DNA of 18,561 nucleotides. Source: Flavobacteriales bacterium. Lineage in GTDB: Bacteria; Bacteroidota; Bacteroidia; Flavobacteriales_F; PHOS-HE28. The notes under the pieces were generated by a model. It did not search any database. It had not been told where the DNA came from and was given only the letters and a program-made list of their open reading frames with translations. Positions 1 to 8,874 of this stretch are shown here, one piece after another. The position numbers were made by a program, and so were the translations under genes. Position 1 is the stretch's first letter. Each line of letters starts with the position of its first letter. The stretch is taken from contig JADJOG010000027.1 in assembly GCA_016713865.1 (NCBI GenBank), positions 1-18,561 of the forward strand, in the 5' to 3' direction.

Positions 1-2248
1 CGTTGGCCCGTATCTCCATTGGGCGAAATCACGTTCGGGATCGTGATGTCGGGCGGGAAAATCAAGTAGAGGGTGCTGGTTGTGTCGGTACAGCCATCAG
101 CGGCGGTCACGATCAGCGAGATCTCGTAAGTGAATGGGTTCACGAAGTTCCACGAAGGATTCTGCACATCGCTCTGGCCCAACCCGCCGAAATCCCAATC
201 CCAACCCACGATCGTGCTGCCGCCGCCATTGCTCAGGTCGGTGAAGTTCACCGTTGTGCCCATGGGCTGGGGCGAAGGCGGGGTCATGCTGAAAGCAGCA
301 ACAGGACTGCTGCCTACTTGCACGCTGAAAGGAGCCGAAGAGCCCGTGCAGCCCTCGGCATTGGTCACGGTTACTGTGTATGAACCTGTGCCCACGGTAA
401 TTGAAGGGTTGGTCGATTGGTTGCTCCAGACATACTGCGCATATGGCTCCGTAGTGACGAGCGTTGCAAGGGCCCCCCCGCAACTGAATCCTGGTCCGGT
501 AATTATCGGAGTTGGGCTTGGCGCCTCTGTTACCGTGATCGGATCCGAGGTCAGCGGGCAATTCCCATAAGCCACCGTTACCGTGTACGTACCGGCACCC
601 ACTTGCACATTGGCTCCGAATAGATTGCCGGGCTGCCAGATGTATGAGTCGTAACCCGGAGGCGCACTGAGCGAAGCAAGTCCGCCGCTGCAAACCACAG
701 CGAGGCCACCGATGTTGATACGGGCCTTGGGGAAGGCGCAGTTGGTCGCTGTGTGGTGTCGTAAGTGCAACCGAAGTTGTCGGTGATTGAGAAGGTGTAG
801 TCGAAAGCGCCAGGAGTAACGCCTACCATGGTGGCCTGATAGGGGTTGTTCGGATTCGGTGTCACATTCTGTCCTGTCCAGCCTGCGGAGTCGGGCGCGT
901 TGCCAAGAACAGGGGTATAGGTCGTAAGGCTTGGGAACAGCGCCGTGTTGAAGCTGAGCGACCAATCGCAAATGAACCCGTTGTCAATAGCAAAAAGGTC
1001 GGTTACGGTGAAGGTCCAAGTGCCGTTCAACGGACACCCGATCAAGTTGCTGAAGGGCTGAACGCTTTCGTAAGTGCCTGCTGGGAGCGTACCACCCGAA
1101 TTGCCTGCCCAAGTACCATTCGTCGCCGTTGGGCTCCAGCAGTAATTCCAGCAGGTGCCCTGCGCATTCGGCGTCGATTCGTTGTCAACCGGGATGCCGA
1201 TATAAGTGCCAGCGCCGCCCTGCTGATGCATCGTCATGGTTTGCCCGTTCGGGCAGGTCAGCTGAATCACCAGGTCGCCCATGTAGCTATGCTCCATCGC
1301 AACACAGATGGATTGAAGGTCTGCCGGATTAATCAGTGTTTGCCCGGGGCTGAACTGAGTGAATAAGATGGAGGTGTTGAACGGAACGCCTTGCAAATCG
1401 GGAAGGAAAAGGCCGCCTCCGAGATTCGACTCTGGCAACGCAGACCATGTAACCGCTTGCGGACCCGACCCAAGACTCACGCTCTGGCCTTGGCAAATGG
1501 TGGTGCTCGGGGTGGTTCCGCTGAAAATCGGCGTTGTGCTCACGAGCACCTGCAGATCAACCAGATTCGTGCTGGAGCATCCATTGTCATCTATCACTTC
1601 AACTTGAACAACATACTCAGCCGGATCCGTGAATGCGTGCTGCACAACAGGTCCCGATTCCGTAGTGCCATCAGCGAAATCCCAGTTGTATGAGGCCACA
1701 TCGAAACCGGCCGCAGCGAACGAATTGCTGGCATCGAACGTGATCACCTCGCCTTGACAAGCCAAGAAAGGAATGGTGCTGCCAAAGGTGGCAACCGCTG
1801 TGGGCGGCTCGCAGGGTTGGAAGCAGCTGATGTTCGCAGCGAAGTCGCCCGTGCCGGTGTTGTTGCTAGTGAAAACAACAGTGAGGCAGCCTGAGAAATT
1901 CCCGAAGCTGGCCGAAACGATGCCAGGCGAGTTGGTGCCGGTCCAGGTGCCGATCAACGGCGCCGTGATGTCGGCCCCATCGTAGATGGTGATTTGATCG
2001 ATGGGGGCCACTCCTGCGGTACTCAGGTTAAAAATCACCCACTGCAGAGAAATCGCGGGGCCACTACCATCCGGGCAGATGATCGAGGTGAAGCTCTCGT
2101 TGTTTCCGTATTGGCTCGGATTGGCGCCGCTATCTAAGAAAGCGCCTTGGCAGGTGATCACGTTGGGTTCCGTGATTAAGTACTCCTGTGCGTTCGCGCC
2201 AAACATCATGATTGCCGCTACGACTGCTGCTATGCTTCTGCTCATCAT
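1..2248 (-). CDS. Secreted CUB/PKD/P-domain-like protein with type IX sorting domain; frameshifted, 3' end beyond window
   Basis: This is probably an exported cell-surface or extracellular protein; its ligand is unknown. A signal peptide (residues 1-20, ending GANA before Gln) is followed by a CUB-like domain (about 30-140, with paired cysteines), a PKD domain (about 145-235, with a WDFADG motif) and a jelly-roll region like the P-domain of proprotein convertases (about 270-430, with MGDLVIQL and NGTWTFTVTD). The open frame degrades after YDTT near position 755. Sensible protein resumes in another minus-strand frame from about position 749 to the window edge. That part contains two Ig-like modules with YTVTV strands, a second PKD (WDWDFGG) and PNVISPNGD, the usual opening of a type B sorting domain, so the sorting domain itself lies outside the window. 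The break lies at a CACACA run (750-755); one extra CA unit or one missing base explains it. The start at 2248 was chosen for its signal peptide. The gene lies 75 bases downstream of the membrane-protein gene on the same strand. The domain calls are by eye. Confidence 0.82.
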
Positions 2249-2323
2249 CCGGTTCTCGTTTTTCCCGTGGTCTTGTGGCCTCGAAAAGGGCCGCCAATGT
2301 ACTTATCAGCCTTCGGCCAAGGG

Positions 2324-3325
2324 TCAGTTCATGCCTGTTCGGTTCAACCATACCACCCGGCCCTCAGAAACTACACGCCCCTCGAGGGTTATGGCTTCTA
2401 CTGCCACCAGGTACATGCCATCCTCACAGCCCGTCCCAGTCCAGTAATCAGTGAGGCTGGAAGTACTGAAAACCAGTTGGTTCGACTTCATGGAGTACAC
2501 CCTGACCATGGCGCTCATGAGAGTGGCGCCTGCTTCTGGCACGATCTGGTAGGTGTCATTCACACCGTCGCCATTGGGTGTAAAGGCATTCGGCATGAAG
2601 AGCGTGGACTCAGCCGACCGCACCGCCGCCGGTTCCGCGCTCCTTGGCTCTTCTTGGACCTTCGAACCACCTTGGTTCCCTGGATTCGTTGTGGCCTGCT
2701 GAGCCGGTGCTGGCCCTAGCGCTTCGAGCATGGTTTGCACCGTAATCTGCTCTAGGATCTGATCGACAACTGCTGGCGCCTCAGTGGGTTGGCCAGCTTC
2801 GTCGATTTCAGAGGGCTCGGGTACGATTGCTGGTTCAGTAGTGCGCGTGAATGCGGGGACGATGTTGCGATGAGGGGCTACTTGAGGCGCCGGTGACGGG
2901 TTCGGCAGCGCAACTAGTTGACTTTCAGTGGTCGGCTCAGCCTCTTGTTCGGCCACTGTTGCAGGCAATTCGACGCGTGCTTCTTGCGGACCTTGGGCCT
3001 GCTCTGCGGCTTCGGGCCATAGCAGCGCAGTGAAAGCGGTTACGGCCACAACGCCAACCGCAGCGGCCCACCAGCCCCATGTTTGGGAAAGGCTGCCCAC
3101 CCAACCAGCGGGCTGGCTGATTTGGCTGCTGATACCATCCCAAACGGAGGCATCAACCCCAGCCTCGTGGTTCTGGAACCGTTCGCGGAAGAGCTCATTC
3201 ACCGGGTCGGTGGCAGGTCCGGCAGCAATCAGGCGTGCTTCAATCACCTGCCAAAGGGCGGGATCAACCGGGGCCTCGTGGCCCTGGAAGCGCTCGTGCA
3301 GCAGATGGCTCAGATTATCCTTCAT
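2324..3325 (-). CDS. Membrane protein in anti-sigma position with periplasmic sorting-like domain
   Basis: The gene follows the ECF sigma gene and overlaps its end by 11 bases (ATGAAGGATAA), so it is probably translationally coupled and a candidate anti-sigma factor. The 333-residue product has no cleavable signal peptide. Residues 8-33 and 45-70 are two copies of one motif, ERFQ-x-HEA-x-VD-xxx-W-xx-I, and should be cytoplasmic. A single membrane segment at about 84-103 (after GW, ending LLW) is followed by a Pro/Glu/Ala-rich linker (about 105-240). Residues 243-333 resemble the gliding motility-associated C-terminal domain (MPNAFTPNGDGVNDTY). That domain is degenerate: the usual NRWG is replaced by SMKSN, WDG by WTG, and the C terminus is NRTGMN rather than the typical basic end. 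No known anti-sigma family signature was recognised, so the anti-sigma role is inferred from position and topology. Confidence 0.8.
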   Translation of the reverse strand: MKDNLSHLLHERFQGHEAPVDPALWQVIEARLIAAGPATDPVNELFRERFQNHEAGVDASVWDGISSQISQPAGWVGSLSQTWGWWAAAVGVVAVTAFTALLWPEAAEQAQGPQEARVELPATVAEQEAEPTTESQLVALPNPSPAPQVAPHRNIVPAFTRTTEPAIVPEPSEIDEAGQPTEAPAVVDQILEQITVQTMLEALGPAPAQQATTNPGNQGGSKVQEEPRSAEPAAVRSAESTLFMPNAFTPNGDGVNDTYQIVPEAGATLMSAMVRVYSMKSNQLVFSTSSLTDYWTGTGCEDGMYLVAVEAITLEGRVVSEGRVVWLNRTGMN

Positions 3326-3872
3326 GGTCGTGTGCGAAAGGAGCGGCCGCCTCTTTAGGCAGAAGCTTGCGCAGGTATGCCCGCGCTTTCATGAATTGCG
3401 ATTTCGAGGTATTCTCCGATATGCCCAGCTGATCAGCGATCTCCTTGTGGGCGAAGCCCTCGATCGCGAACAGGTTGAAAACGGTGCGATAGCCGGTGGG
3501 CAGGGCCTGTATGAGCTCCATGAGCTCGTCGGTGCTCATGGTGGTCAGCGCTGTTTCATCGCCTTGGTGCAGATGCTCAGCCTCGGTGAGGTCCACGCTA
3601 TGGTCGTAGGGTTTGTTGCGGCGGATGTGATCAAGGGCCGTATTCACCATGGTCCGTGCGATCCATCCACCCAAGGGGCCATCGCCACGGAAGTTGCCGA
3701 TCTTCTGGAAGACTTTCACGAAGCCGTCCTGCAACATGTCTTGCGCATGCTCTCTATTGCCCGCGTATCGCATGCAAATGCTCATCATCTTCCGTGCGTA
3801 GGTCTTGTAAAGGGCCTTCTGCGCGATGGGGTCGCCCGCCAAGCATCCGGAGACGAGTTGCTCATCGGTCAT
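3315..3872 (-). CDS. ECF-family RNA polymerase sigma factor
   Basis: This is a 185-residue sigma-70 family protein of the extracytoplasmic-function type, which directs RNA polymerase to a specific promoter set. Region 2 spans about residues 20-86 (KALYKTYARKMMSICMRY, then QDMLQDGFVKVF and the WIARTMVNTALDHIRR helix). Region 4 spans about 115-170 (LPTGYRTVFNLFAIEG, then the helix-turn-helix HKEIADQLGISENTSKSQ). A linker with several acidic and His residues separates them. I chose the ATG at 3872, which gives MTDEQLVSG; a GTG nine bases upstream (3881) is a possible alternative. The gene sits between two type IX cargo genes: 64 bases separate it from the end of the large nidogen-like gene, and its end overlaps the putative anti-sigma gene. 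An operon reading from the surface protein into the regulators is likely. In Porphyromonas the ECF factor SigP controls type IX genes, but orthology with SigP cannot be judged here. Confidence 0.93.
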   Translation of the reverse strand: MTDEQLVSGCLAGDPIAQKALYKTYARKMMSICMRYAGNREHAQDMLQDGFVKVFQKIGNFRGDGPLGGWIARTMVNTALDHIRRNKPYDHSVDLTEAEHLHQGDETALTTMSTDELMELIQALPTGYRTVFNLFAIEGFAHKEIADQLGISENTSKSQFMKARAYLRKLLPKEAAAPFAHDHEG

Positions 3873-3936
3873 GGCGGTCACGGGCAGATGATGGGATTCA
3901 CGGGTGGAAAGTTGCCTGTCCTTCGCGCCAGAACGC

Positions 3937-6876
3937 CTAACGGATCAGGGTAACCGTGCCGAATAGCTCCACCTTGTCGGCCGAATACATCGGCAAACCC
4001 TCGAGGCGCCAGACATAAACGCCTTGTGGCACCTGCTGGCCCCCGGCGGTACCATCCCAGCCTTCAGAGGGTTCGGTGCTCCGGAAAATCAGCTCGCCCC
4101 ACCGATTGAATACTTGGAACACGTGCTCCTCGCGCACCACGTCGAGCACGCGCGGGTAGAACTTGTCATTGAGGCCATCGTTGTCGGGCGTGAAAGCATT
4201 GGGGTGGAAGATCGCTGGCACCACGATAGAGAAGGGAAGGCAAACCGTATCGGTGCATGCATACCGATCGGCCACGGCCAAGCAGATTTCGTGATCAGAG
4301 CCCAACGCATCACTGAACCATTGCTGAGCGCGGTTCCCGACTGAATGATGCTGGCCATCGAGCGTCCAGGTGTAATGCACATTGTCCTCATCGAGCGCGG
4401 TGAAGAAGATGGTGCTATTGCCCACGTGTCCCGGATTCGGCGAAATCAGAAAGGCGGCCTCTGGCGCTTTTTCCACAAGCACGAAGTTGTATTGGGTGCG
4501 CACATGAGTGCAGCCATCCGGACTGGTTACGGATAGTTGCACGCTGTACGAACCAGGGTTCTGGAAGGTGTGCGCCAGAGTATCGCACTCGGCTGTGATG
4601 GTGCCATCGCCTAGTTGCCAGATGCAGGTTGCACCCACATCCTCAGGCGGAGTGTCGTTGTAGAGGCTCACCTCCAAGGCATGGCATCCGGAATCCGGAT
4701 CAGCAGAGAAAGCCACGCGCGGCAGCGGGTTGATCGTGACCGCCACTTCGGCGGTATCGATCAAATGGGTGCATGCGCCAAGACCGGGAACGATGTACAA
4801 ATGCGCGCCGCTCAGCGCGGTCGGCGGATTCAGCGTGCCGGTATGGGCCACCAGAGCGGGATCCTGCCACGAACCATTGAGGTTTGGGTTTCCGCCAAGC
4901 AAAGGGAACAAGGCCGAGGATCCGTCGTTCGCGCAGCGTGTGAGGGCGGCGTCTGATCCGGCCCACGGAGCAGGATCAACAGCGAGGGTGAGCGTGGAGC
5001 TATGGTTGAGGCACGGCAGCGCGGTGGTCACCGTGTACGTGTAAACGCCAACTGCATCGGTGGCCGCCACGAAGGTTCCGCTCCACGGCGCATTGCTCGG
5101 TGTGGTCCAGGTGCCGCCAGGAGTAGGGGTTCCTTGCAAGGAAGCGAGCATGTCCAATGGGCTGGCATCCACACAGAGCGTCAACGCGTTCGGCACGCCT
5201 GCATCCACGGCTTGATTAACGGTAATGGCAACGGCACTGGTATCGTTGGGGCATGGCGAGGAGCCGGACACGATGTAGAGGTAATTGCCCGACCCATCAG
5301 TGGCCGGATCCAGTAAGCCAGTGAACGACTGCCCAACCGGCGAGAGCCAGGCCCCTGTGGCTTGCGGCGCACCGTTGATCATGCTGAATAGGTCAACGGG
5401 CAAGCCATCGGTGCAGTAAACACCGACTGCATTGTTGCCCGCCCAGGCATGCGGCACTTCGGCCACGGCAACTGTTCCGAGGGTGGCGCAATTGTTCCCA
5501 GCCAGCACCGCATAGAGGTAGTCGCCGGGTGCATCGGTACTCGGAGTGAACGTGCCAGAGTGCGGCTGCCCTGAAGGGCTGGTCCAGGTGCCCCCTGCGG
5601 GAGCGGTTGGCCCGAGCACATCGGCGAGAAGATTCACCGAAGCGCCATTATCGCAAACCGTAAGACTGCCTGGTGCAATGTTCCCGCCTTGGATCACATG
5701 CACCACAACAGAGAGTGTTGAGGTGAGCACCGGCGAACCGTTATCCGTGCCGCTGAACGTGACCAAATGGTAGCCGACATCTGTCGGAAGCGGGGTGAAT
5801 TGCACTGTGATGGTTGAAACCAAGCCCGATGTGCTGCTCACAACATTCCAATTGCTGAGCGTGGGCGCCGAAGAAGTCGAGGATGTGACCTGATTCGGCT
5901 CCGGCGATAGGAACTCGACTTCGAGTGTGGCCTGCTCGCCCACGCACAACACCAAGCTGTCGCAAACCGACGCACTGGTGATCACGGGCGGAACATTCGC
6001 CGAGGTCTGGTTGGTGGTGAACATGAGGTGCTTGTCGTCGAGCCAGCTCACGCCATCGTTGCCTCCGAACGGACCATCGTAATCGTTGCCCGCGTGATCG
6101 AAACGGCCGAACTGCATGTAGTTCACACCATCGCCCTTGTTGGCCCCCACATTCGCAGGCGTACCGCCAAAACCTCCAACACCGCCCGATGCCGCACCCG
6201 TGGTCCACTGCATGTCCTTGTAGCAGAACGAGACATTCGCGCCATTGGGAACAACAGGGTCAATGCCATCGGTAATCACTACCTGGAAGGTGTTCAGCAT
6301 GTTGGTCTGCATGCTGTAATAGCCCACGCGTGTCCAATTCACGTACATCGCGGTCGGGGTCACCTTGTACTGCACGATGTTGCAGTTGGTGCAACCCGTG
6401 CCACGCAAGTCAACGTCGGCCCAGAACGGCGCCACCATCGCGAAGCCATTCACGGGAAAACCATTGGCGCTGAACGAGCCATAGTAGTTCCCGTTGCCGA
6501 AGGACAGGTTGCCGTTGATGTTGATATACACCACGTTGTAGCTGGTTCCATAGAGATTGAATTGGAACGGAATGGCTATCGGGCCGTTGCTGCCATCGTC
6601 GCCATTCTGCCAGCCGCTCGCATTCCACTGGGTGTTATTGTCCACTGTAGTGTAGCTCGCGTCAGGTGCTATCCAGCAATCGCATCCGGTGCGCGCGCCA
6701 GTTTCGGTTGGCGCCACCTCGCCAGCATCAACGGATGGCGGCAGTGGTGGCGGAGCCGTTGCAAGCTTCCAAGCGTCGTAACCGGGGCTTCCCGGAGCAG
6801 GGTCTTGAGCAGTAGCGCCAAGGGCTACGAGAAACACCAAGGAACCAAGAACGGAGCGGGTAGGGTTCTGCGCCAT
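3937..6876 (-). CDS. Large nidogen-like/PKD surface protein with type IX (type B) sorting domain
   Basis: This 979-residue exported protein is probably a surface adhesin or matrix protein; its partner is unknown. Residues 1-24 form a signal peptide (hydrophobic core LGSLVFLVALG, ending ATA before Gln). Residues of about 65-290 resemble a NIDO (nidogen-like) domain, with ININGNLSFG, MVAPFWADVD and MYVNWTRVGYY. An Ig/cadherin-like module (about 295-395) follows. Four degenerate repeats of about 80 residues (about 400-715) each carry a G-x-W-xx-P element and a C-terminal YxY or LYI strand. Two PKD-like modules span about 718-885 (the first with WQLGDG). The C terminus (about 890-979) is a full type B sorting domain: FHPNAFTPDNDGLNDKFYP, FNRWGELIF, GWDG, VPQGVYVWRL and a terminal VTLIR. 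The frame stays open upstream to 7131 but that stretch overlaps lepA and lacks a signal peptide, so the ATG at 6876 is preferred. The gene is divergent from lepA and probably heads the sigma/anti-sigma operon. Confidence 0.9.
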   Translation of the reverse strand: MAQNPTRSVLGSLVFLVALGATAQDPAPGSPGYDAWKLATAPPPLPPSVDAGEVAPTETGARTGCDCWIAPDASYTTVDNNTQWNASGWQNGDDGSNGPIAIPFQFNLYGTSYNVVYININGNLSFGNGNYYGSFSANGFPVNGFAMVAPFWADVDLRGTGCTNCNIVQYKVTPTAMYVNWTRVGYYSMQTNMLNTFQVVITDGIDPVVPNGANVSFCYKDMQWTTGAASGGVGGFGGTPANVGANKGDGVNYMQFGRFDHAGNDYDGPFGGNDGVSWLDDKHLMFTTNQTSANVPPVITSASVCDSLVLCVGEQATLEVEFLSPEPNQVTSSTSSAPTLSNWNVVSSTSGLVSTITVQFTPLPTDVGYHLVTFSGTDNGSPVLTSTLSVVVHVIQGGNIAPGSLTVCDNGASVNLLADVLGPTAPAGGTWTSPSGQPHSGTFTPSTDAPGDYLYAVLAGNNCATLGTVAVAEVPHAWAGNNAVGVYCTDGLPVDLFSMINGAPQATGAWLSPVGQSFTGLLDPATDGSGNYLYIVSGSSPCPNDTSAVAITVNQAVDAGVPNALTLCVDASPLDMLASLQGTPTPGGTWTTPSNAPWSGTFVAATDAVGVYTYTVTTALPCLNHSSTLTLAVDPAPWAGSDAALTRCANDGSSALFPLLGGNPNLNGSWQDPALVAHTGTLNPPTALSGAHLYIVPGLGACTHLIDTAEVAVTINPLPRVAFSADPDSGCHALEVSLYNDTPPEDVGATCIWQLGDGTITAECDTLAHTFQNPGSYSVQLSVTSPDGCTHVRTQYNFVLVEKAPEAAFLISPNPGHVGNSTIFFTALDEDNVHYTWTLDGQHHSVGNRAQQWFSDALGSDHEICLAVADRYACTDTVCLPFSIVVPAIFHPNAFTPDNDGLNDKFYPRVLDVVREEHVFQVFNRWGELIFRSTEPSEGWDGTAGGQQVPQGVYVWRLEGLPMYSADKVELFGTVTLIR

Positions 6877-7021
6877 CGGTTGTAGTGGTTGGGTCGCCGG
6901 GTCTGAAACAACAAGGACCGAATACTGGTAGGACTCAACCAGACCAGCATTCGACCAATTGAAGATGCGCCTTGGGCCTATGGGGTTGCCTGCCTTGGCT
7001 GGGCCATGTCGAAGGTAAGCC

Positions 7022-7054
7022 CTTGGGACGCCCGTTCGCAAAGGGCTACTTTCG
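7022..7054 (+). promoter_or_regulatory. Possible Bacteroidota-type promoter for lepA
   Basis: The 210-base divergent gap between the nidogen-like gene and lepA holds CTTG at 7022-7025 and TACTTTCG at 7047-7054. These resemble the Bacteroidota -33 TTTG and -7 TAnnTTTG elements, with a 21-base spacer. A start about 12 bases later would leave a leader of roughly 25 bases before the lepA ATG. Both boxes have a mismatch, so this is tentative. I saw no convincing promoter for the minus-strand gene in the same gap, and no RNA gene. Confidence 0.25.
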
Positions 7055-7086
7055 CCGCCCGCTTGAAAAGCCTCCAGTAGAACGAG

Positions 7087-8874
7087 ATGGACCATATCCG
7101 CAATTTCTGCATCATCGCCCACATCGACCACGGCAAGAGCACCCTGGCCGACAGGCTGTTACAGATGACCGGCACCATCGCTGACCGCGATATGCAGGCC
7201 CAGGCCTTGGACGATATGGACCTGGAGCGCGAACGGGGCATCACGATCAAGAGCAAGGCGATCCAGATGGACTACACCCTCGACGGTAAGAAGTACGTCC
7301 TGAACCTGATCGACACTCCGGGGCACGTGGATTTCAGCTACGAAGTGAGCCGTTCCATTGCCGCATGCGAGGGGGCGTTGCTCATTGTCGATGCCACACA
7401 AGGCATCCAAGCGCAAACCATCAGCAACCTCTACCTCGCGCTGGAGCACGACCTAGAGATCATCCCTATCCTGAACAAGATGGACCTGGCCTCAGCGAAT
7501 CCGGAAGAGGTGAAGGACCAGATTGTTGACCTGCTTGGCTGCAAGCGCGAGGAGATCATGGCTGCCAGCGGCAAAACCGGACTTGGCGTCGATAAGGTGC
7601 TCGAAGAGGTGGTGCATCGGATCCCCCCGCCCAAAGGCGACCCCAACGCGCCTTTGCAAGCGCTCATCTTCGATAGCGTATTCAATCCGTTCCGCGGGAT
7701 CATCGCCTACTTCCGCGTGAAGAATGGCACGATCCGCAAAGGTGACCAGGTGAAGTTCTTCAATACCGGTGTGGAATACGGCGCTGACGAGGTGGGCATC
7801 CTCAAGATGGAGATCAGTCCGCGACCCGAAGTGAAGGCCGGCGACGTGGGCTACATCATCAGCGGCATCAAGACGGCCAGCGAGGTGAAAGTCGGCGACA
7901 CCATCACCCACAAGGATCGCCCCTGCGCCGAGGCCATCCACGGCTTCGAGGACGTGAAGCCCATGGTGTGGGCCGGCATCTTCCCCGTTGATACCGACGA
8001 CTACGAGGAGATGCGCGATGCCATGGAGAAGCTCAAGCTCAACGACGCGAGCCTCACATGGACGCCCGAGAGCAGCGCGGCACTCGGCTTCGGTTTCCGC
8101 TGCGGCTTCCTGGGTTTGTTGCACATGGAGATCATCCAGGAGCGCTTGCAACGCGAGTTCAACATGAGCGTGATCACCACCGTGCCCAACGTGGGTTATG
8201 TGGTAACCAAGACCAACGGCGACGTTTTGGAGGTGCACAATCCCGCCGACCTGCCCGATGTGATGCACATCGAGTCAATCCAAGAACCCTACATCAAGGC
8301 ACAGGTGATCACCAAGGCCGAGTACACCGGCGCGATCATGACGCTCTGCATCGAGAAGCGTGGCATACTCACCGGGCAGAACTACCTCACCACCGACCGC
8401 GTGGAGCTGAGCTTCGAGTTGCCGCTGGGCGAAGTGGTATTCGATTTCTACGACAAGCTGAAGTCGATCTCGCGCGGTTACGCCAGCTTCGATTACCATC
8501 CGGTTGGCATGAAGGAGAGCGATCTGATCAAGCTCGACATCCTGCTGAACAGCGAAAGGGTTGATGCCTTGAGCGCGCTGATCCACCGCGACCATGCGCA
8601 CGAGCTGGGCAAGAAGATGTGCAGCAAGTTGAAGGAGCTGCTCCCGCGCCAGCAATTCGACATTCCCATACAAGCCGCGATCGGCGCCAAGATCGTAGCG
8701 CGCGAAACGGTGAAGGCCCTGCGCAAGGACGTTACCGCCAAGTGCTACGGCGGCGATATCTCGCGTAAGCGCAAGCTGCTTGAGAAGCAGAAGGAGGGGA
8801 AGAAGAAGATGAAGCAGATCGGAACGGTTGAGGTGCCGCAGCAAGCGTTCCTGGCGGTGCTGAAGCTCGATTGA
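7087..8874 (+). CDS. lepA: Elongation factor 4 (LepA), ribosomal back-translocase GTPase
   Basis: LepA/EF4 is a translational GTPase that binds the 70S ribosome; it has been linked to back-translocation and, in Escherichia coli, to 30S assembly. The 595-residue length fits the family (about 600). The GTPase motifs are all present: the P-loop AHIDHGKST (11-19), RGIT in switch I (about 50-53), DTPGH (76-80), NKMD (130-133) and a G5-like ASGKTG near 160. The EF-G-like domains follow (for example GFGFRCGFLGLLHMEI near 340). The LepA-specific C-terminal region ends with GGDISRKRKLLEKQKEGKKK and the tail QAFLAVLKLD. The start ATG at 7087 gives the conserved beginning MDHIRNFCIIAHIDHG. The gene is convergent with gpsA and shares a stop-codon palindrome with it. 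There is no sign of truncation or frameshift. Confidence 0.98.
   Translation: MDHIRNFCIIAHIDHGKSTLADRLLQMTGTIADRDMQAQALDDMDLERERGITIKSKAIQMDYTLDGKKYVLNLIDTPGHVDFSYEVSRSIAACEGALLIVDATQGIQAQTISNLYLALEHDLEIIPILNKMDLASANPEEVKDQIVDLLGCKREEIMAASGKTGLGVDKVLEEVVHRIPPPKGDPNAPLQALIFDSVFNPFRGIIAYFRVKNGTIRKGDQVKFFNTGVEYGADEVGILKMEISPRPEVKAGDVGYIISGIKTASEVKVGDTITHKDRPCAEAIHGFEDVKPMVWAGIFPVDTDDYEEMRDAMEKLKLNDASLTWTPESSAALGFGFRCGFLGLLHMEIIQERLQREFNMSVITTVPNVGYVVTKTNGDVLEVHNPADLPDVMHIESIQEPYIKAQVITKAEYTGAIMTLCIEKRGILTGQNYLTTDRVELSFELPLGEVVFDFYDKLKSISRGYASFDYHPVGMKESDLIKLDILLNSERVDALSALIHRDHAHELGKKMCSKLKELLPRQQFDIPIQAAIGAKIVARETVKALRKDVTAKCYGGDISRKRKLLEKQKEGKKKMKQIGTVEVPQQAFLAVLKLD

Noticed and set aside
1..700. 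Several overlapping open frames on both strands at the left end (3-383, 130-570, 97-693)
   Set aside because: They do not resemble proteins. The remaining minus-strand frame, without its own start, reads as Ig-like and PKD modules and continues the CUB gene.
2249..2323. A promoter for the CUB gene (TACATTGG-like box on the minus strand)
   Set aside because: The box has mismatches and no partner element at the right distance; read-through from the upstream genes is simpler.
3873..3881. GTG start for the ECF sigma factor at 3881
   Set aside because: It adds only three residues; the ATG at 3872 gives the more typical MTDEQL beginning. Not fully excluded.
6028..6885. A 285-codon plus-strand open frame opposite the nidogen-like gene
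   Set aside because: It has no domain or signal and is antisense to the better supported secreted protein.
6877..7131. Upstream extension of the nidogen-like protein to a start at 7131
   Set aside because: The extension overlaps lepA on the opposite strand, is not protein-like, and places the clear signal peptide (start 6876) inside the protein.
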